A stretch of 64,000 nt of DNA from Kribbella capetownensis (GCF_004331485.1 NZ_SJKD01000001.1:1674001-1738000), one strand, 5' to 3'; positions 27,014-36,760 are shown, numbered from the stretch's first letter. The notes: a model not told the origin generated them from the letters alone. Translations and numbers: made by a program.

Positions 27014-28465
27014 ATGACCGCGGTGGGACCGCTGGACGCGATGTTCCTGCTCGGTGAGAGCCGTGAGCAGCCCATGCACGTCGGCGGGTTGATGGTGTTC
27101 GAGCTGCCGGAGGGCGCCGGACGGGACCACGTGTTCCCGGAAGGTTCCCGCGACTACGTCTCGCAGCTGTACCACGACATGGTCGCGGCGACGGCGGTGA
27201 ATCCGCTGTTCGCCCGGCGAGTGCGGAACCGGGCGCTCGACCTCGGCTACTGGTCCTGGGAGCAGGACGACGACATCGACCTCGAGTACCACGTGCGGCT
27301 GTCCGGCTTGGCGCGTCCAGGGCGGTTCCGGGAGTTGTTCGAGCTGACCAGCCGCCTGCACGGGACGCTGCTGGACCGGCATAGGCCGCTGTGGGAGATG
27401 CACCTGATCGAGGGCGTCGAGGGCCGGCGGTTCGCCCTCTACAGCAAGATCCACCACTCGCTGCTCGACGGCGTCACCGCCCTCCGCTGGATGCAGGACA
27501 CCCTCACCACGAACCCCGACACAACGGACATGCCCGCGACCTTCGCGTTGCCGGCACCTGCCGAATCGGTGCTGGAAAGTACTGCGGGTCGGCTGCCGAC
27601 TGCGGCTGAACTGTTTGCGGCGATCGGAAGGGCGCCGGGTCAGGCGATCGGTGGTGCTGCTCATGCCCGCCGGGTCTTGGCTGATCTTGCCGGTCTTACG
27701 CCTGTTGGGTTGAAGAGTTTGCTCAGGACTGTTCAGGCAGAGCATTCGTCCATCGCGTTCCAGGCGCCGCGGACGATCTTGAATCAGCCGATCACCGGAG
27801 CACGGCGGTTCGCGGCGCAGTCGTGGCCGATCGAACGGTTGGAGAAAGTCCGCGCGATCACCGGGGCGACGCTGAACGACGTGATGCTGGCGATGTGTTC
27901 AGGTGCCTTGCGCAACTATCTGCTCGAGCTGAATGCCCTTCCGGACAGGGCATTGACGGCGATGGTCCCAGTCTCCCTGCGCGGCGAGGCGGACGCACCC
28001 GGCGGCGGCAACGCGCTGAGCACCTTGATCGCCGACCTCGCCACCGACGAGGCGGCCCCCGAGCAGCGGATCCGCCGAATCATGGCCTCGACCACGTATG
28101 CCAAGGGCGTGCTGTCCGGGCTCAGTCCGTTGCAGCGACTGCTGGTCGGCGCTCTCGGCTTCGGCGTCGCTGGTCCCGCGGCGGTTCTGCCCGGCGTGGC
28201 CGGCCGTACGACGCCGCCGTACAACGTCGTCATCTCGAACGTGCCTGGTCCGGCCGAGAGTCCGCTGTACTGGAACCGGTCGCGTCTGCTCGGCATGTAT
28301 CCGGCCAGCATCGTGCTCAACGGCCAGGCGCTGAACATCAGCGTCACCAGCTACGACCACCAGTTGCACTTCGGCCTGATCGGCTGCCGCCGTACGGTCC
28401 CGCATCTGCAACGGCTGCTGGCACATCTCGAGGTCTCGCTGACCGACCTCGAGAACATCCACTAG
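27014..28465 (+). CDS. WS/DGAT-type acyltransferase (wax ester/triacylglycerol synthase)
   Basis: Transfers acyl groups from acyl-CoA to diacylglycerol or alcohols for storage lipid. 483 residues. It has the catalytic HHxxxDG motif (IHHSLLDG, about residues 147-153), the conserved N-terminal PLDAMFLLGE and PMHVGGL, and the C-terminal VISNVPGPAESPLYWNRSRL block. Full length for the family. It starts at ATG 27014 with GGGAGGGACC upstream. It stands alone between the hexosaminidase and kinase-like genes. Confidence 0.94.
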   Translation: MTAVGPLDAMFLLGESREQPMHVGGLMVFELPEGAGRDHVFPEGSRDYVSQLYHDMVAATAVNPLFARRVRNRALDLGYWSWEQDDDIDLEYHVRLSGLARPGRFRELFELTSRLHGTLLDRHRPLWEMHLIEGVEGRRFALYSKIHHSLLDGVTALRWMQDTLTTNPDTTDMPATFALPAPAESVLESTAGRLPTAAELFAAIGRAPGQAIGGAAHARRVLADLAGLTPVGLKSLLRTVQAEHSSIAFQAPRTILNQPITGARRFAAQSWPIERLEKVRAITGATLNDVMLAMCSGALRNYLLELNALPDRALTAMVPVSLRGEADAPGGGNALSTLIADLATDEAAPEQRIRRIMASTTYAKGVLSGLSPLQRLLVGALGFGVAGPAAVLPGVAGRTTPPYNVVISNVPGPAESPLYWNRSRLLGMYPASIVLNGQALNISVTSYDHQLHFGLIGCRRTVPHLQRLLAHLEVSLTDLENIH

Positions 28466-28526
28466 AGCAAACGTCCATCTGGCTGACACCCTGTTCCAGT
28501 CCGGTGTGCGATGCGAGGATCGGCCC

Positions 28527-29210
28527 GTGCCTTCGGATCCCGCCCTCGAGCAACCCCTCGCTCGTCCGGAACTGCTGACCTGGCTGGCCGACTCGATCCC
28601 GCACTCAACCGGCGACGACTGCGTCCGGGTAGGCATCGACGGTGTCGACGGCTCAGGCAAGACGACCTTCGCCAACGAGTTGGCCGAAGCCCTGCGCGCT
28701 GCCGGCCGGAACGTCGTACGCGTCTCGGTGGATGACTTCCACAACGTCCGCGCCATCAGATACCGCCGCGGCCGCTCGTCTCCCGAGGGCTTCTGGCGCG
28801 ACTCGTTCAACTACGACCGCCTCCGCACGGACGTCCTCGAGCCGCTGGGCACAGGCGGATCACGTCGCTACCGCCCAGCCGCCCACGACCTGGCCACCGA
28901 CCAGATCCTCGAGCCGCCCTGCGAGGTCGCCCCGGCCGGCGCAGTCCTCGTCGTCGACGGCCTGTTCCTCCACCGCGACGAACTCGCCAACGCCTGGGAC
29001 CTCTCCGTCTTCCTCGACGTCCCCTTCGACATCACCATCCAGCGAATGGCCCACCGAGACGGCACCAACCCCGACCCCAACCACCCCACCGTACGACGCT
29101 ACGTCGAAGCCCAACACCTGTACTTCAAAGCCTGCAACCCCCACCAAAAAGCAGACATCCTCATAGCCAACACCCCCCTCAACGCACCCCGCCCCCTCCG
29201 CATCCGCTAG
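28527..29210 (+). CDS. Uridine-kinase-like P-loop protein
   Basis: 227 residues with Walker A GIDGVDGSGKTT near residue 37, a DDFH block (VSVDDFHNVRAIRYRRG) that in uridine kinases positions the nucleoside, and a Walker B-like AVLVVDGLFLHRDEL. It probably phosphorylates a nucleoside or related small molecule; the substrate is not certain. GTG 28527 has GAGG nine bases upstream; GTG 28506 is an alternative. The last 250 bp is rich in runs of C and A but stays in frame. Confidence 0.85.
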   Translation: MPSDPALEQPLARPELLTWLADSIPHSTGDDCVRVGIDGVDGSGKTTFANELAEALRAAGRNVVRVSVDDFHNVRAIRYRRGRSSPEGFWRDSFNYDRLRTDVLEPLGTGGSRRYRPAAHDLATDQILEPPCEVAPAGAVLVVDGLFLHRDELANAWDLSVFLDVPFDITIQRMAHRDGTNPDPNHPTVRRYVEAQHLYFKACNPHQKADILIANTPLNAPRPLRIR

Positions 29211-29397
29211 CCCGCCCGCGCGCCTGCACCGCCGAGCACCCACCCCTGCAAGCGTCCACGCACCCCAGCAAACAGCCGCCGAGTCCGCCGCCGACCGGAG
29301 CCCGCAGGAGCCCCTCTGTCAGAGTGACGGCTCAGCCAGCCGCGGACAGTAGCCTCGCAGCCGGGCGGTAGCCCCGCACGCGGCGGCGGCTGGGTGG

Positions 29398-29457
29398 GAG
29401 CGCGCGGAGCGGGTGCGACGAAGGAGCGCCTGCGTAGCACGCTGGGGGAGAAACCTC
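29398..29457 (-). repeat. Post-stop intergenic repeat, family 2, copy 1
   Basis: Read on the minus strand, directly after the TAA of the VOC gene: GAGGTTTCTCCCCCAGCG, then TGCTACGCAGGCGCTCCTTC and GTCGCACCCG. The same order of words (GGTT, CCCCCA, GCTACGC, GCGCTCCT, CGTCGC) follows the stop codon at 36453. The rest of the gap from 29211 shows no other feature. Confidence 0.55.
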
Positions 29458-30099
29458 TTACAGGCGGACGACGCCGTTGGGGGTTTGGAAGACGGCGGCT
29501 ACCAGGCCGGGTTGGCCGTTGGGGCCTACCCAGGCGACGTCGAGGTCGTCGAGGAGGTGGTCGGCGGGGTGGCCGATCCAGTCGGTGACGCGGTGCGGGT
29601 CGCCCGCGATCTCGAGCGCGGTCAGCCGGATGCCCTTGCCGCCGACCGACGGGTGCTCGGTGAGGTCGTCCCAGTGCACGAAGAACGGCAGTTGCGGGTC
29701 GGCGATCAGGCCCTTCACGCCGATCTGCCGCCAGGTCAGGTTCACCCCGTCAGGGCGGTGCCGGTTGCCAGGTGCAGCCTCGCGGCCGAGGCGCTGCTCC
29801 ATCCGCGCCATGTCGCGGACCGCCACGACCCAGCCGAGCCATCCGCCGCCCAGCTCCTTGCGGGCGCGGACAGCCTGGCCGAACGGCGCCTTGTCCGAGG
29901 CGGGGTGGTCGAGCACGTCGACCACCTCGATGTACCGATCGTTTTCCAACGGCAGGATGTGGTTGACCGTGCCGAAGCGCGGGTGCACACCTCCGTCCAC
30001 GAACTCCGCCCCCAGTTGCGCGGACAACCGCTCGAGCGTGGCCTTGCAGCCGTCAGGGCCGCACGCGTACGACAGATGATCCAGACGCATGCCAGTCAT
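29458..30099 (-). CDS. VOC/glyoxalase-like domain protein
   Basis: 213 residues. MRLDHLSYACGPDG, GTVNHILPLENDRYIEVVDVLD and the second-half blocks PFFVHWDDLTEHPS and VTDWIG fit the Glyoxalase-like (Glyoxalase_3) family of metal-using VOC folds. Substrate unknown. ATG 30099 (MTGMRLDH) has GGGG seven bases before it; ATG 30090 is possible. It is divergent from the epimerase gene at 30167. Confidence 0.82.
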   Translation of the reverse strand: MTGMRLDHLSYACGPDGCKATLERLSAQLGAEFVDGGVHPRFGTVNHILPLENDRYIEVVDVLDHPASDKAPFGQAVRARKELGGGWLGWVVAVRDMARMEQRLGREAAPGNRHRPDGVNLTWRQIGVKGLIADPQLPFFVHWDDLTEHPSVGGKGIRLTALEIAGDPHRVTDWIGHPADHLLDDLDVAWVGPNGQPGLVAAVFQTPNGVVRL

Positions 30100-30166
30100 T
30101 GTGTCCCCACCCACCGACACTCGTGGCCCCCGGGGTGTGTCGGGAGCACGATCTAAGCTCTCCATC

Positions 30167-31117
30167 ATGCGTACGGTCGTCATCGGAGGAACTGGCCACA
30201 TCGGCACTTACCTGGTCCCGGAGCTCGTGCGGCTCGGGCATCAGGTGACCGTGCTCAGTCGCGGCGAGCGGTCGCCGTACCAGAGTGATGGCGCCTGGAA
30301 ACAGGTCGAGCTGGTCCCGGTCGATCGCGCAGCGGAAGATGCCGCAGGCACCTTCGGTGAGCGGGTGGCCGGGCTGGAGCCGGACATTGTGATCGACCTG
30401 ATCTGCTTCACCGAGGACAGTGCGAAGCAGCTCGTCGAGGCCGTGCGCGGCAAGATCCAGCACCTGCTGCACTGCGGCACGATCTGGGTGCACGGGCCGA
30501 GTATGACCGTGCCGACCAGGGAGGACACGCCGCGCCGGCCGTTCGGTGACTACGGCATCCAGAAGGCGGCGATCGAGCGCTACCTGCTCGACCAGTCCCG
30601 CCGCAACGGCCTGCCGGCCACGATCATCCACCCCGGTCACATCTGCGGCCCCGGCTGGACTCCGATCACGCCGGCCGCCACCTTCAACCTCGAGGTGTAC
30701 GAGAAGCTCGCCCACGGCCACGACCTGCTGCTGCCGAACCTCGGCCTGGAGACGATCAACCCGGTGCACGCCGACGACGTGGCCGGCATCTTCCTGGCCG
30801 CGATCGCCAGCCGCTCGACCGCGATCGGCGAGAGCTTCCACGTGGTCGCGAGCGACGCGGTGACGCTGCGCGGCTACGCCCACGCGGTCGCCGACTGGTT
30901 CGGCCAGGAGGCCCGGCTCAGCTTCCTCCCGATCGGCCAACTGCGCGAGCAACTGTCCGAGCGGGATGCGGGAGCCATGTGGGACCACGTCGCGCACAGC
31001 CCGAACTGCTCGATGGACAAGGCGGCCAGACTGCTCGGCTTCCGCCCGCGCTACTCCGCGATCGAGGCTGCCCGGTCAGGTATCGAGTGGCTCGTCGACA
31101 ACGGCAAGATCACTTAG
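30167..31117 (+). CDS. NAD-dependent epimerase/dehydratase (extended SDR)
   Basis: 316 residues with the N-terminal dinucleotide-binding GGTGHIG (residues 7-13), an extended-SDR core, and [10 protein letters not shown] in place of the usual catalytic-proximal block; the YxxxK pair is seen in [10 protein letters not shown]. Resembles NAD-epimerases that act on sugar nucleotides. Start ATG 30167 follows a TAAGCT box by seven bases, so probably leaderless. The 3' end overlaps the convergent cysteine-rich gene by 8 bp. Confidence 0.88.
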   Translation: MRTVVIGGTGHIGTYLVPELVRLGHQVTVLSRGERSPYQSDGAWKQVELVPVDRAAEDAAGTFGERVAGLEPDIVIDLICFTEDSAKQLVEAVRGKIQHLLHCGTIWVHGPSMTVPTREDTPRRPFGDYGIQKAAIERYLLDQSRRNGLPATIIHPGHICGPGWTPITPAATFNLEVYEKLAHGHDLLLPNLGLETINPVHADDVAGIFLAAIASRSTAIGESFHVVASDAVTLRGYAHAVADWFGQEARLSFLPIGQLREQLSERDAGAMWDHVAHSPNCSMDKAARLLGFRPRYSAIEAARSGIEWLVDNGKIT

Positions 31118-31850
31118 ACGCTGGGTGAGGCAGCAACGGCCGGGCTGCTTCCAGGTGCTGACGGCACAGATCCGCGAGGACGTCGTACGCCTTGTGGCCC
31201 ATCAAGGTCTGAAGCTCGACCCGGCTGGACTCGAAGACCGCCTCGACGGCGATGTGCGCCTCGGTGTTGCCGGTGCAGTACCAGTCCAGGTCGTGTCCAC
31301 CCGGTCCCCAGCCACGCCGGTCGTACTCGCCGATGCCGACCTCCGTGTACGTCGTACCGTCCGGGCGCTCCACCTCGCGGAAGGTGCGGCGGATCGGCAA
31401 CTGCCAGCAGACGTCCGGCTTGGTCTCGACGAAGTGCACACCCTTCTTCAGCGCCAGGCCGTGCAGCGCACAACCGCCGCCACCGGCGAAGCCCGGGCGG
31501 TTCAGGAAGATGCAGGCACCCTCCCAGACGCGGGTCTTGCGGTCGCCGTCGTCGTCGGTCTCGACCCAGCCGTTCTTCCGGCCCTCCTTGCGGAACTGCC
31601 AGTCGTCCTTGGTCAGCTCCTTGACGTACTGCTTGACCCGCTTCTCGTCGTCATCGTCGGAGAAGTGTGCGCCGAGGGTGCAGCAGCCGTCGTTCGGCCG
31701 GCCCTTGTAGATGCCGCGGCAGCCACCCCCGAAGATGCAGGTCCAGTTGGAGGTCAGCCAGGTCAGATCGCAACGGAACACCTGGTCGGGGTCGTCGGGG
31801 TCGATGAACTCGACCGAGGCACGCGGGAAATCGAGAGAAACCTCAGGCAC
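31110..31850 (-). CDS. Cysteine-rich conserved protein of unknown function
   Basis: 246 residues with at least nine cysteines. The first group is [18 protein letters not shown] and [10 protein letters not shown] (about residues 20-60), then [23 protein letters not shown] and WYCTGN. The spacing suggests a metal or Fe-S site. A strongly acidic stretch (SDDDDEKRV) follows the first group. No signal peptide. I did not recognise a named family. The start is uncertain (GTG 31850 used; no strong ribosome binding site). It diverges from the ppx gene. Confidence 0.7.
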   Translation of the reverse strand: MPEVSLDFPRASVEFIDPDDPDQVFRCDLTWLTSNWTCIFGGGCRGIYKGRPNDGCCTLGAHFSDDDDEKRVKQYVKELTKDDWQFRKEGRKNGWVETDDDGDRKTRVWEGACIFLNRPGFAGGGGCALHGLALKKGVHFVETKPDVCWQLPIRRTFREVERPDGTTYTEVGIGEYDRRGWGPGGHDLDWYCTGNTEAHIAVEAVFESSRVELQTLMGHKAYDVLADLCRQHLEAARPLLPHPASK

Positions 31851-31934
31851 CTGGAAAGCGTACGCGCCTTCGCCCGCAGACAGTGAATGCCGACTCCGGC
31901 GCGCTGCACTCCGGTGGACCGGTAGCGTGAGGGT

Positions 31935-32867
31935 ATGCGGCTCGGCGTACTCGACGTGGGATCCAACACCGTCCACCTCCTCGTGGTGGACGCGCATCGC
32001 GGTGCCGCGCCGCTCCCGGCGTACTCGCACAAGGCCGAACTGCGGCTGGCCGAGCACCTGGACAAGGACGGGAAGATCGCACAGTCCGGCGCCGACGGGC
32101 TGGTCTCGTTCGTCAAGGAAGCGTCCGTGCTGGCCGAGGACAAGGGTTGTCAGTCTGTGCTGGCGTTCGCCACCTCCGCGCTCCGCGAGGCGCCGAACGG
32201 GGACAAGGTGCTGGACCGGGTCCGCGCCGAGACCGAGATCGAGCTGCAGGTGCTGAGCGGCGAGGACGAGGCCCGGCTGACGTTCCTCGCGGTACGTCGT
32301 TGGTTCGGCTGGTCGTCCGGACGGCTCGCGGTGTTCGACATCGGCGGCGGCTCGCTGGAGATCGCGGCCGGGTCCGACGAGGAGCCGACCGTGGCGGTGT
32401 CCGTGCCGCTCGGGGCGGGCCGGCTGACCAGGGAAGGGCTGCACCACGATCCGCCGGACAAGGACGAGGTGCGGGAGCTGCGGCGGCGGGTCCGGATCGA
32501 GATGGCCGCGGTGGCCGGGCCGGTACTGCGGGCAGGCAAGCCGCAACGGTCGGTTGCCACCAGCAAGACGTTCCGGTCGCTGGCCAGGATCTGCGGTGCG
32601 GCGCCGTCCGACGACGGTCCGTACGTGCCGCGCTCGCTGGACCGCGACGACCTGGCCGAGTGGATGCCGAAGCTGACCAAGATGACCGCCGACGAGCGGG
32701 CCGGCCTGCCCGGCGTTTCGGCGGGCCGCTCCACCCAATTGCTCGCCGGTGCGCTCGTCGCGGACGCGGTGATGGATCTGTTCGACCTTCCCTCCCTCGA
32801 AGTGTGCCCGTGGGCGCTGCGGGAAGGTGTCATCCTGTCCCGGCTCGACCAGTTGCAACCGCGGTGA
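31935..32867 (+). CDS. ppx: Exopolyphosphatase Ppx/GppA family
   Basis: Degrades polyphosphate or pppGpp. 310 residues, the short single-domain actinobacterial form, with the ASKHA phosphate loops [14 protein letters not shown] (residues 4-17) and [12 protein letters not shown] (about 136-147), and catalytic Glu in [11 protein letters not shown] 31935 follows a TAGCGT box by six bases, so it is likely leaderless. First of a run of four closely packed genes (isomerase, TetR, HD). Confidence 0.92.
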   Translation: MRLGVLDVGSNTVHLLVVDAHRGAAPLPAYSHKAELRLAEHLDKDGKIAQSGADGLVSFVKEASVLAEDKGCQSVLAFATSALREAPNGDKVLDRVRAETEIELQVLSGEDEARLTFLAVRRWFGWSSGRLAVFDIGGGSLEIAAGSDEEPTVAVSVPLGAGRLTREGLHHDPPDKDEVRELRRRVRIEMAAVAGPVLRAGKPQRSVATSKTFRSLARICGAAPSDDGPYVPRSLDRDDLAEWMPKLTKMTADERAGLPGVSAGRSTQLLAGALVADAVMDLFDLPSLEVCPWALREGVILSRLDQLQPR

Positions 32868-32872
32868 ACCAG

Positions 32873-33724
32873 ATGAACCCCAGTACGACCGCCAAGATCG
32901 GCCTGTCCACGGCCTCCGTCTACCCCGAATCGACCGCCAGCGGGTTCGAGCTGGCCGCTCGGCTCGGGTACGACGGCGTCGAGGTGATGGTCGGCATCGA
33001 CCCACTGAGCACTCAGATCGACGCGATCCAGCGGCTGGTCGACTACCACCAGCTGCCGGTGCTCGCGATCCACGCGCCCTGCCTACTGATCACGCAGCGG
33101 GTCTGGGGGACCGACCCGTGGGGCAAGCTCGAGCGCAGCGCCGAGGCGGCCAAGGACCTCGGCGCCGACGTGGTCGTCGTCCACCCGCCGTTCCGCTGGC
33201 AGCGGGACTACGCGCGCGGATTCGTTGAGGGGATCGCCCGCCTCGAAGCCGAGACCGGGGTGATCTTCGCGGTCGAGAACATGTACCCGTGGCGCGCGCC
33301 CGGCAAGGGTCTGCAGGCATACGCGCCGAGCTGGGACCCGACCGAGCAGGACTACGCGCACACCACTCTGGACCTGTCGCACTCGTCGACCGCCGAGCAG
33401 GACTGCGTCGAGCTGGCCGCGACGATGGGCCGGAGCCTCACCCACATCCATCTGACCGACGGGACCGGCTCCGCGAAGGACGAGCACCTGGTGCCCGGCC
33501 GCGGCACGCAACGGGCCGCCGACTTGCTGGCCGGCCTGGCGAACCAGGACTTCCGCGGCCACATCATCATCGAGATCAACACCCGCCGCGCGACCAGCCG
33601 GTCCGAGCGCGAGGTCGACCTGGTCGAGTCGCTCGACTTCACCCGCAAGCACTTCGTCCGGACGTCGCGCCGCTCGTCGTTCGCGGTCACTCCCCAGGGC
33701 GAGATCTCGGAGCTCACGTCGTGA
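32873..33724 (+). CDS. Sugar phosphate isomerase/epimerase (AP-endonuclease-2 fold)
   Basis: 283 residues of the xylose-isomerase-like TIM-barrel family: [47 protein letters not shown] and HIHLTDGTG supply the metal-binding His, Glu and Asp positions. Substrate unknown. ATG 32873 has GGTGA five bases upstream; GTG 32864 would overlap the ppx stop as GTGA. Follows ppx and overlaps the TetR gene. Confidence 0.87.
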   Translation: MNPSTTAKIGLSTASVYPESTASGFELAARLGYDGVEVMVGIDPLSTQIDAIQRLVDYHQLPVLAIHAPCLLITQRVWGTDPWGKLERSAEAAKDLGADVVVVHPPFRWQRDYARGFVEGIARLEAETGVIFAVENMYPWRAPGKGLQAYAPSWDPTEQDYAHTTLDLSHSSTAEQDCVELAATMGRSLTHIHLTDGTGSAKDEHLVPGRGTQRAADLLAGLANQDFRGHIIIEINTRRATSRSEREVDLVESLDFTRKHFVRTSRRSSFAVTPQGEISELTS

Positions 33725-34359
33725 ACGCCCGCGGCGGATCCGGCGGTACGGCGGAGTCCGGCGCGGCCCGTACGACGACCACCGGGCGGGCGGGTCGCCG
33801 TCCCGGCGGCCCGGATACCCGCGGCGAGATACTCCGCGCGGCGCGGGGATCCTTTGCGGACAAGGGTTTCACGGCCACCTCGATCCGTGCGATCGCTCGC
33901 GAGGCCGCGGTGGACGCGGCCCTGGTGCATCACTACTTCGAGAGCAAGGACGAGCTGTTCATCGAGGCGATGGCGATCCCGGTCGACCCACGCCAGATCG
34001 CCGCGCGGATCATCGACGGTCCGCGCGACGAGCTCGGCCGGCGGATCGCGACCGCGTTCCTCGGCGTCTGGGAATCGGCCGAAGGTCAGCAGCGGATGAA
34101 GGCGATCTTCCGCAGTGTGGTGAGCAGCGACGAGGTCGCCCGCATCATGCGCGAGGGCATCACCCAGATGATCATCCAGCCGGTCTCCAAGGTGCTCGAC
34201 GTACCTGACGCCCACCTGCGCGTCACGCTGGTCGCGACCCAGCTCATCGGGCTCGCGATGGCTCGCTATCTGGTCGAGCTCGAACCGGTCGCGTCCGTCG
34301 ACCTGGCCACGCTGATCGATCGGCTCGGGCCGGTCCTGCAACTTCACCTGACCGGTTGA
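33721..34359 (+). CDS. TetR-family regulator
   Basis: 212 residues. After a disordered Gly/Thr/Arg-rich head (1-35) comes the TetR helix-turn-helix ([48 protein letters not shown]), then an all-alpha ligand domain. GTG 33721 overlaps the isomerase stop by four bases (GTGA). The target is unknown; a candidate is the palindrome at 34989-35004 just after the operon. Confidence 0.9.
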   Translation: MNARGGSGGTAESGAARTTTTGRAGRRPGGPDTRGEILRAARGSFADKGFTATSIRAIAREAAVDAALVHHYFESKDELFIEAMAIPVDPRQIAARIIDGPRDELGRRIATAFLGVWESAEGQQRMKAIFRSVVSSDEVARIMREGITQMIIQPVSKVLDVPDAHLRVTLVATQLIGLAMARYLVELEPVASVDLATLIDRLGPVLQLHLTG

Positions 34360-34946
34360 TGCAGATCCCGACCGACCGCGAGATCGAGACCTTGCACCGC
34401 GATCATGCGCCGACCCGCGACGCCTTCGAGTCCGTGTACGAACACTGCCGGATCGTCTGTCAGCTCGCCGCGCAGTACTGGCCGTCGCTGGACGTCGACG
34501 CGGATCTGGTCCGCGCCGGCGCGCTCCTGCATGACATCGGCGTCTACCGGCTCTACACGGCTGGTGTGCTCGACACCGCCGACTATGTGCGGCACGGCGT
34601 ACTCGGGCATGAGCTGCTTGCTGGTCTTGGGTTTTCGGAGACGATCAGCCGGTTCTGCTCGCGACATTCCGGGGTCGGCATCACGCGGGACGACGTACTG
34701 CGGCAAGGTTTGCCGATCCCGGCGGCCGACTATGTGGCGGAGTCGCGGGAGGAGGAGCTGGTCATGTACGCCGACAAGTTCCACAGCAAGCGGACTCCGC
34801 CGGTGTTCGTGAGCGGCACGTCGTACGAGATCGCCGTACGTCGGTGGGGCGAGGAGAAGGCGGTCGCGTTCGCGGACCTCAGGCACCGGTACGGCGATCC
34901 GGAACTGGCGTCGCTCAGCGCCGCCACCGGCTACGCGGTGATCTGA
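34359..34946 (+). CDS. HD-domain phosphohydrolase
   Basis: 195 residues with the HD metal site: His in YEHCRIVC, HD in LLHDIGVYRLY (about residue 60), and a downstream Asp in MYADKFHSK. Probably a metal-dependent phosphohydrolase acting on a nucleotide or similar phosphate ester. ATG 34359 overlaps the TetR stop by one base (TGATG). Last gene of the ppx run. Confidence 0.86.
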   Translation: MQIPTDREIETLHRDHAPTRDAFESVYEHCRIVCQLAAQYWPSLDVDADLVRAGALLHDIGVYRLYTAGVLDTADYVRHGVLGHELLAGLGFSETISRFCSRHSGVGITRDDVLRQGLPIPAADYVAESREEELVMYADKFHSKRTPPVFVSGTSYEIAVRRWGEEKAVAFADLRHRYGDPELASLSAATGYAVI

Positions 34947-34984
34947 CGTAACTGCCAGCTGTTGCCAAGCGTGGGGTCTCGGGC

Positions 34985-35004
34985 TAAATTCATCATATGA
35001 TGAA
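34985..35004 (+). promoter_or_regulatory. Leaderless promoter and 16-bp palindromic operator of the ABC exporter
   Basis: A TAAATT box (34985-34990) lies six bases before ATG 34997. TTCATCATATGATGAA (34989-35004) is a perfect 16-bp palindrome that covers the end of the box, the expected start site and the start codon. A repressor bound here would block transcription fully. TetR- and PadR-type regulators use such sites; which one acts is not known. Confidence 0.65.
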
Positions 35005-35719
35005 AAACGCGGTGAGGTGCCGGGACGTCGTGGTGGTGCGCGGCGACCGGGAGGTCCTGCACGGGGTCGGGTTCGACCTCCGGACCGGGACGGTGACCGG
35101 GCTGCTGGGCCCCTCCGGCTGCGGCAAGACGACGCTGATCCGCGCGATCGTCGGTCTTCAGGCCAAGGTCACCGGCAACGTCTCCGTCCTCGGACTGCCC
35201 GCCGGCGCGCCCAAGCTGCGCGGCCGGATCGGGTACGTGACCCAGGAGCCCAGTGTTTATGGGGATCTGAGCGTGACGGAGAACCTACGCTTCTTCGCGG
35301 CGGTGCTGGGGGTGCCGGCTGACGACGTGGGCCGGGTCATCGACGCGGTCGATCTGCGGTCGCATGCCGACGTACGCGTCGATCGTCTGTCCGGTGGGCA
35401 GCGGTCGCGGGCCTCACTTGCCGCCGCACTCTTGGGCGACCCCGAGCTCCTGGTCCTCGACGAACCGACCGTCGGCCTGGATCCCGTTCTCCGGCGGGAT
35501 CTCTGGGATCTCTTCCACCGGCTCGCCGACACCGGCGCGACCCTGCTCGTCTCAAGTCACGTGATGGACGAGGCTTCGCGCTGCGATCGCCTCCTGCTGA
35601 TGCGCGACGGCGAGCTGCTCGCCGACGACACTCCGCAAGCCCTGCTCGACTCGGTCGGCACCGACGACATCGAGCAGGCGTTCCTCACCCTGATCGAACA
35701 GAAGGCAGGTGCGCGATGA
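34997..35719 (+). CDS. ABC-2 type exporter, ATPase subunit
   Basis: 240 residues with all motifs: Walker A GPSGCGKTT (about residue 37), Q-loop YVTQEPSVYGDLSV, signature RLSGGQRSR, Walker B LLVLDEPTVGLD and switch His SSHVMDEA. DrrA/NodI-type drug or lipid exporter ATPase. Starts at ATG 34997 (ATGATG), probably leaderless. Overlaps the permease gene by four bases. Confidence 0.95.
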   Translation: MMKNAVRCRDVVVVRGDREVLHGVGFDLRTGTVTGLLGPSGCGKTTLIRAIVGLQAKVTGNVSVLGLPAGAPKLRGRIGYVTQEPSVYGDLSVTENLRFFAAVLGVPADDVGRVIDAVDLRSHADVRVDRLSGGQRSRASLAAALLGDPELLVLDEPTVGLDPVLRRDLWDLFHRLADTGATLLVSSHVMDEASRCDRLLLMRDGELLADDTPQALLDSVGTDDIEQAFLTLIEQKAGAR

Positions 35720-36453
35720 CGCCCCGGGTCACCTTCGCCGTCGCCGCTCGGGTCCTCGCCCAGCTGCGCCGCGACCACCGCACCGTCGCGATGCTGATCG
35801 TGCTCCCCACGTTGCTGGTCAGCCTGATGTGGTGGATGTTCCACGACTCACCCGGCACCTTCGACCGGTTCGGTGGGCCGCTGCTGGCCGTGTTCCCGGC
35901 GATCATCATGTTCATCGTGACCTCGGTCGCGACGCTGCGGGAGCGCTCCACCGGCACGCTGTCGCGGCTGTTCACGATGCCGATGGCGAAGGTCGACTTC
36001 CTGCTCGGCTACGCGCTGGCATTCGCGCTGATCGCCGTGGTCCAAGCTCTCGTGGTCGTGTCGATCGCGCTGTATGCCCTCGATCTGAGCATCGAGGGTG
36101 CCGCCTGGCAGTTGGGCGTGGTCGCGGTTCTTGACGGCGTTCTCGGTACGGCGCTCGGCCTCTTCGCGAGTGCGTTCGCGGCGACCGAGTTCCAGGCGGT
36201 CCAGATGATGCCGGCCGTGATGATCCCGCAGATCCTGCTCTGCGGACTCCTCCTGCCTCGCGATCAGCTCCCAACCGTGCTGCACGCCGTCAGCGACGTA
36301 CTGCCCCTCTCGTACGCCGTCGACGCCGTCACCGGAGTTGCCCAAGGCAACGGCTTCGGCGCCGGCGCAGGCACCGACGCCCTGGTAGTCACCGCCTTCA
36401 TCCTCGCCGCCCTGGCCCTAGGCGCCGCAACCCTAAAACGCCGCACAGCCTGA
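35716..36453 (+). CDS. ABC-2 type exporter, permease subunit
   Basis: 245 residues with six hydrophobic segments and the ABC-2 family landmarks TLRERSTGTLSRLFTMPM (about 72-90) and LCGLLLPRDQLPTVLHAVSDVLPLSYAVDAV near the C-terminus. ATG 35716 overlaps the ATPase stop as ATGA. The substrate is probably a hydrophobic antibiotic or lipid; inferred from family. Confidence 0.94.
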   Translation: MTPRVTFAVAARVLAQLRRDHRTVAMLIVLPTLLVSLMWWMFHDSPGTFDRFGGPLLAVFPAIIMFIVTSVATLRERSTGTLSRLFTMPMAKVDFLLGYALAFALIAVVQALVVVSIALYALDLSIEGAAWQLGVVAVLDGVLGTALGLFASAFAATEFQAVQMMPAVMIPQILLCGLLLPRDQLPTVLHAVSDVLPLSYAVDAVTGVAQGNGFGAGAGTDALVVTAFILAALALGAATLKRRTA

Positions 36454-36512
36454 GGTTCCCCCACGCGACCGCTACGCGCGCTCCTCCGTCGCGTGCTGGC
36501 GGCCGCTGCCCC
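36454..36512 (+). repeat. Post-stop intergenic repeat, family 2, copy 2
   Basis: Directly after the TGA of the permease: GGTTCCCCCACGCGACC, GCTACGCGCGCTCCTCC, GTCGCGTGC. It matches the element after the VOC gene (29457-29398 on the minus strand) word for word in order and nearly in spacing. It also has a 7-bp inverted repeat CACGCGA/TCGCGTG. Confidence 0.55.
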
Positions 36513-36513
36513 G

Positions 36514-36548
36514 ACCTGGCGCGCGTGGTCCGGGCACGCGCGCCAGGT
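36514..36548. terminator. Bidirectional terminator after the ABC exporter
   Basis: Perfect 14-bp stem ACCTGGCGCGCGTG with a 7-nt loop, followed by TTGTT. It lies between convergent genes. Confidence 0.85.
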
Positions 36549-36556
36549 TTGTTGCC

Positions 36557-36760
36557 TTAGGCGCCGAACATGGGGTCGTTGCGGCGGTTGGTGGACCAGC
36601 GGAAGTAGACCTGGTCGGCGAAGGTCACCAGGGTCTCGAAGCCCTGCCAGGTCGCGGCCCTGATCGTGGTCGTTGTCGGGCGGAACGGCTCGGTCCGCCC
36701 ATGCGGCTTCCCCAGCAACCGCTTGACCTGCCTTTTGCTCATCCCGCTCGTGATCGTCAC
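36557..36760 (-). CDS. Small conserved protein, BamE-like motif
   Basis: 67 residues, MTITSGMSKRQVKRLLGKPHGR then a Trp- and Phe-containing beta-rich half ending NDPMFGA. The opening (G-M-S-x-x-x-V-x-x-L-L-G-x-P) resembles the SmpA/BamE-like start, but the protein has no signal peptide and the function is unknown. GTG 36760 follows a TAGCGT box by six bases with no ribosome binding site, so it is likely leaderless. Confidence 0.65.
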   Translation of the reverse strand: MTITSGMSKRQVKRLLGKPHGRTEPFRPTTTTIRAATWQGFETLVTFADQVYFRWSTNRRNDPMFGA

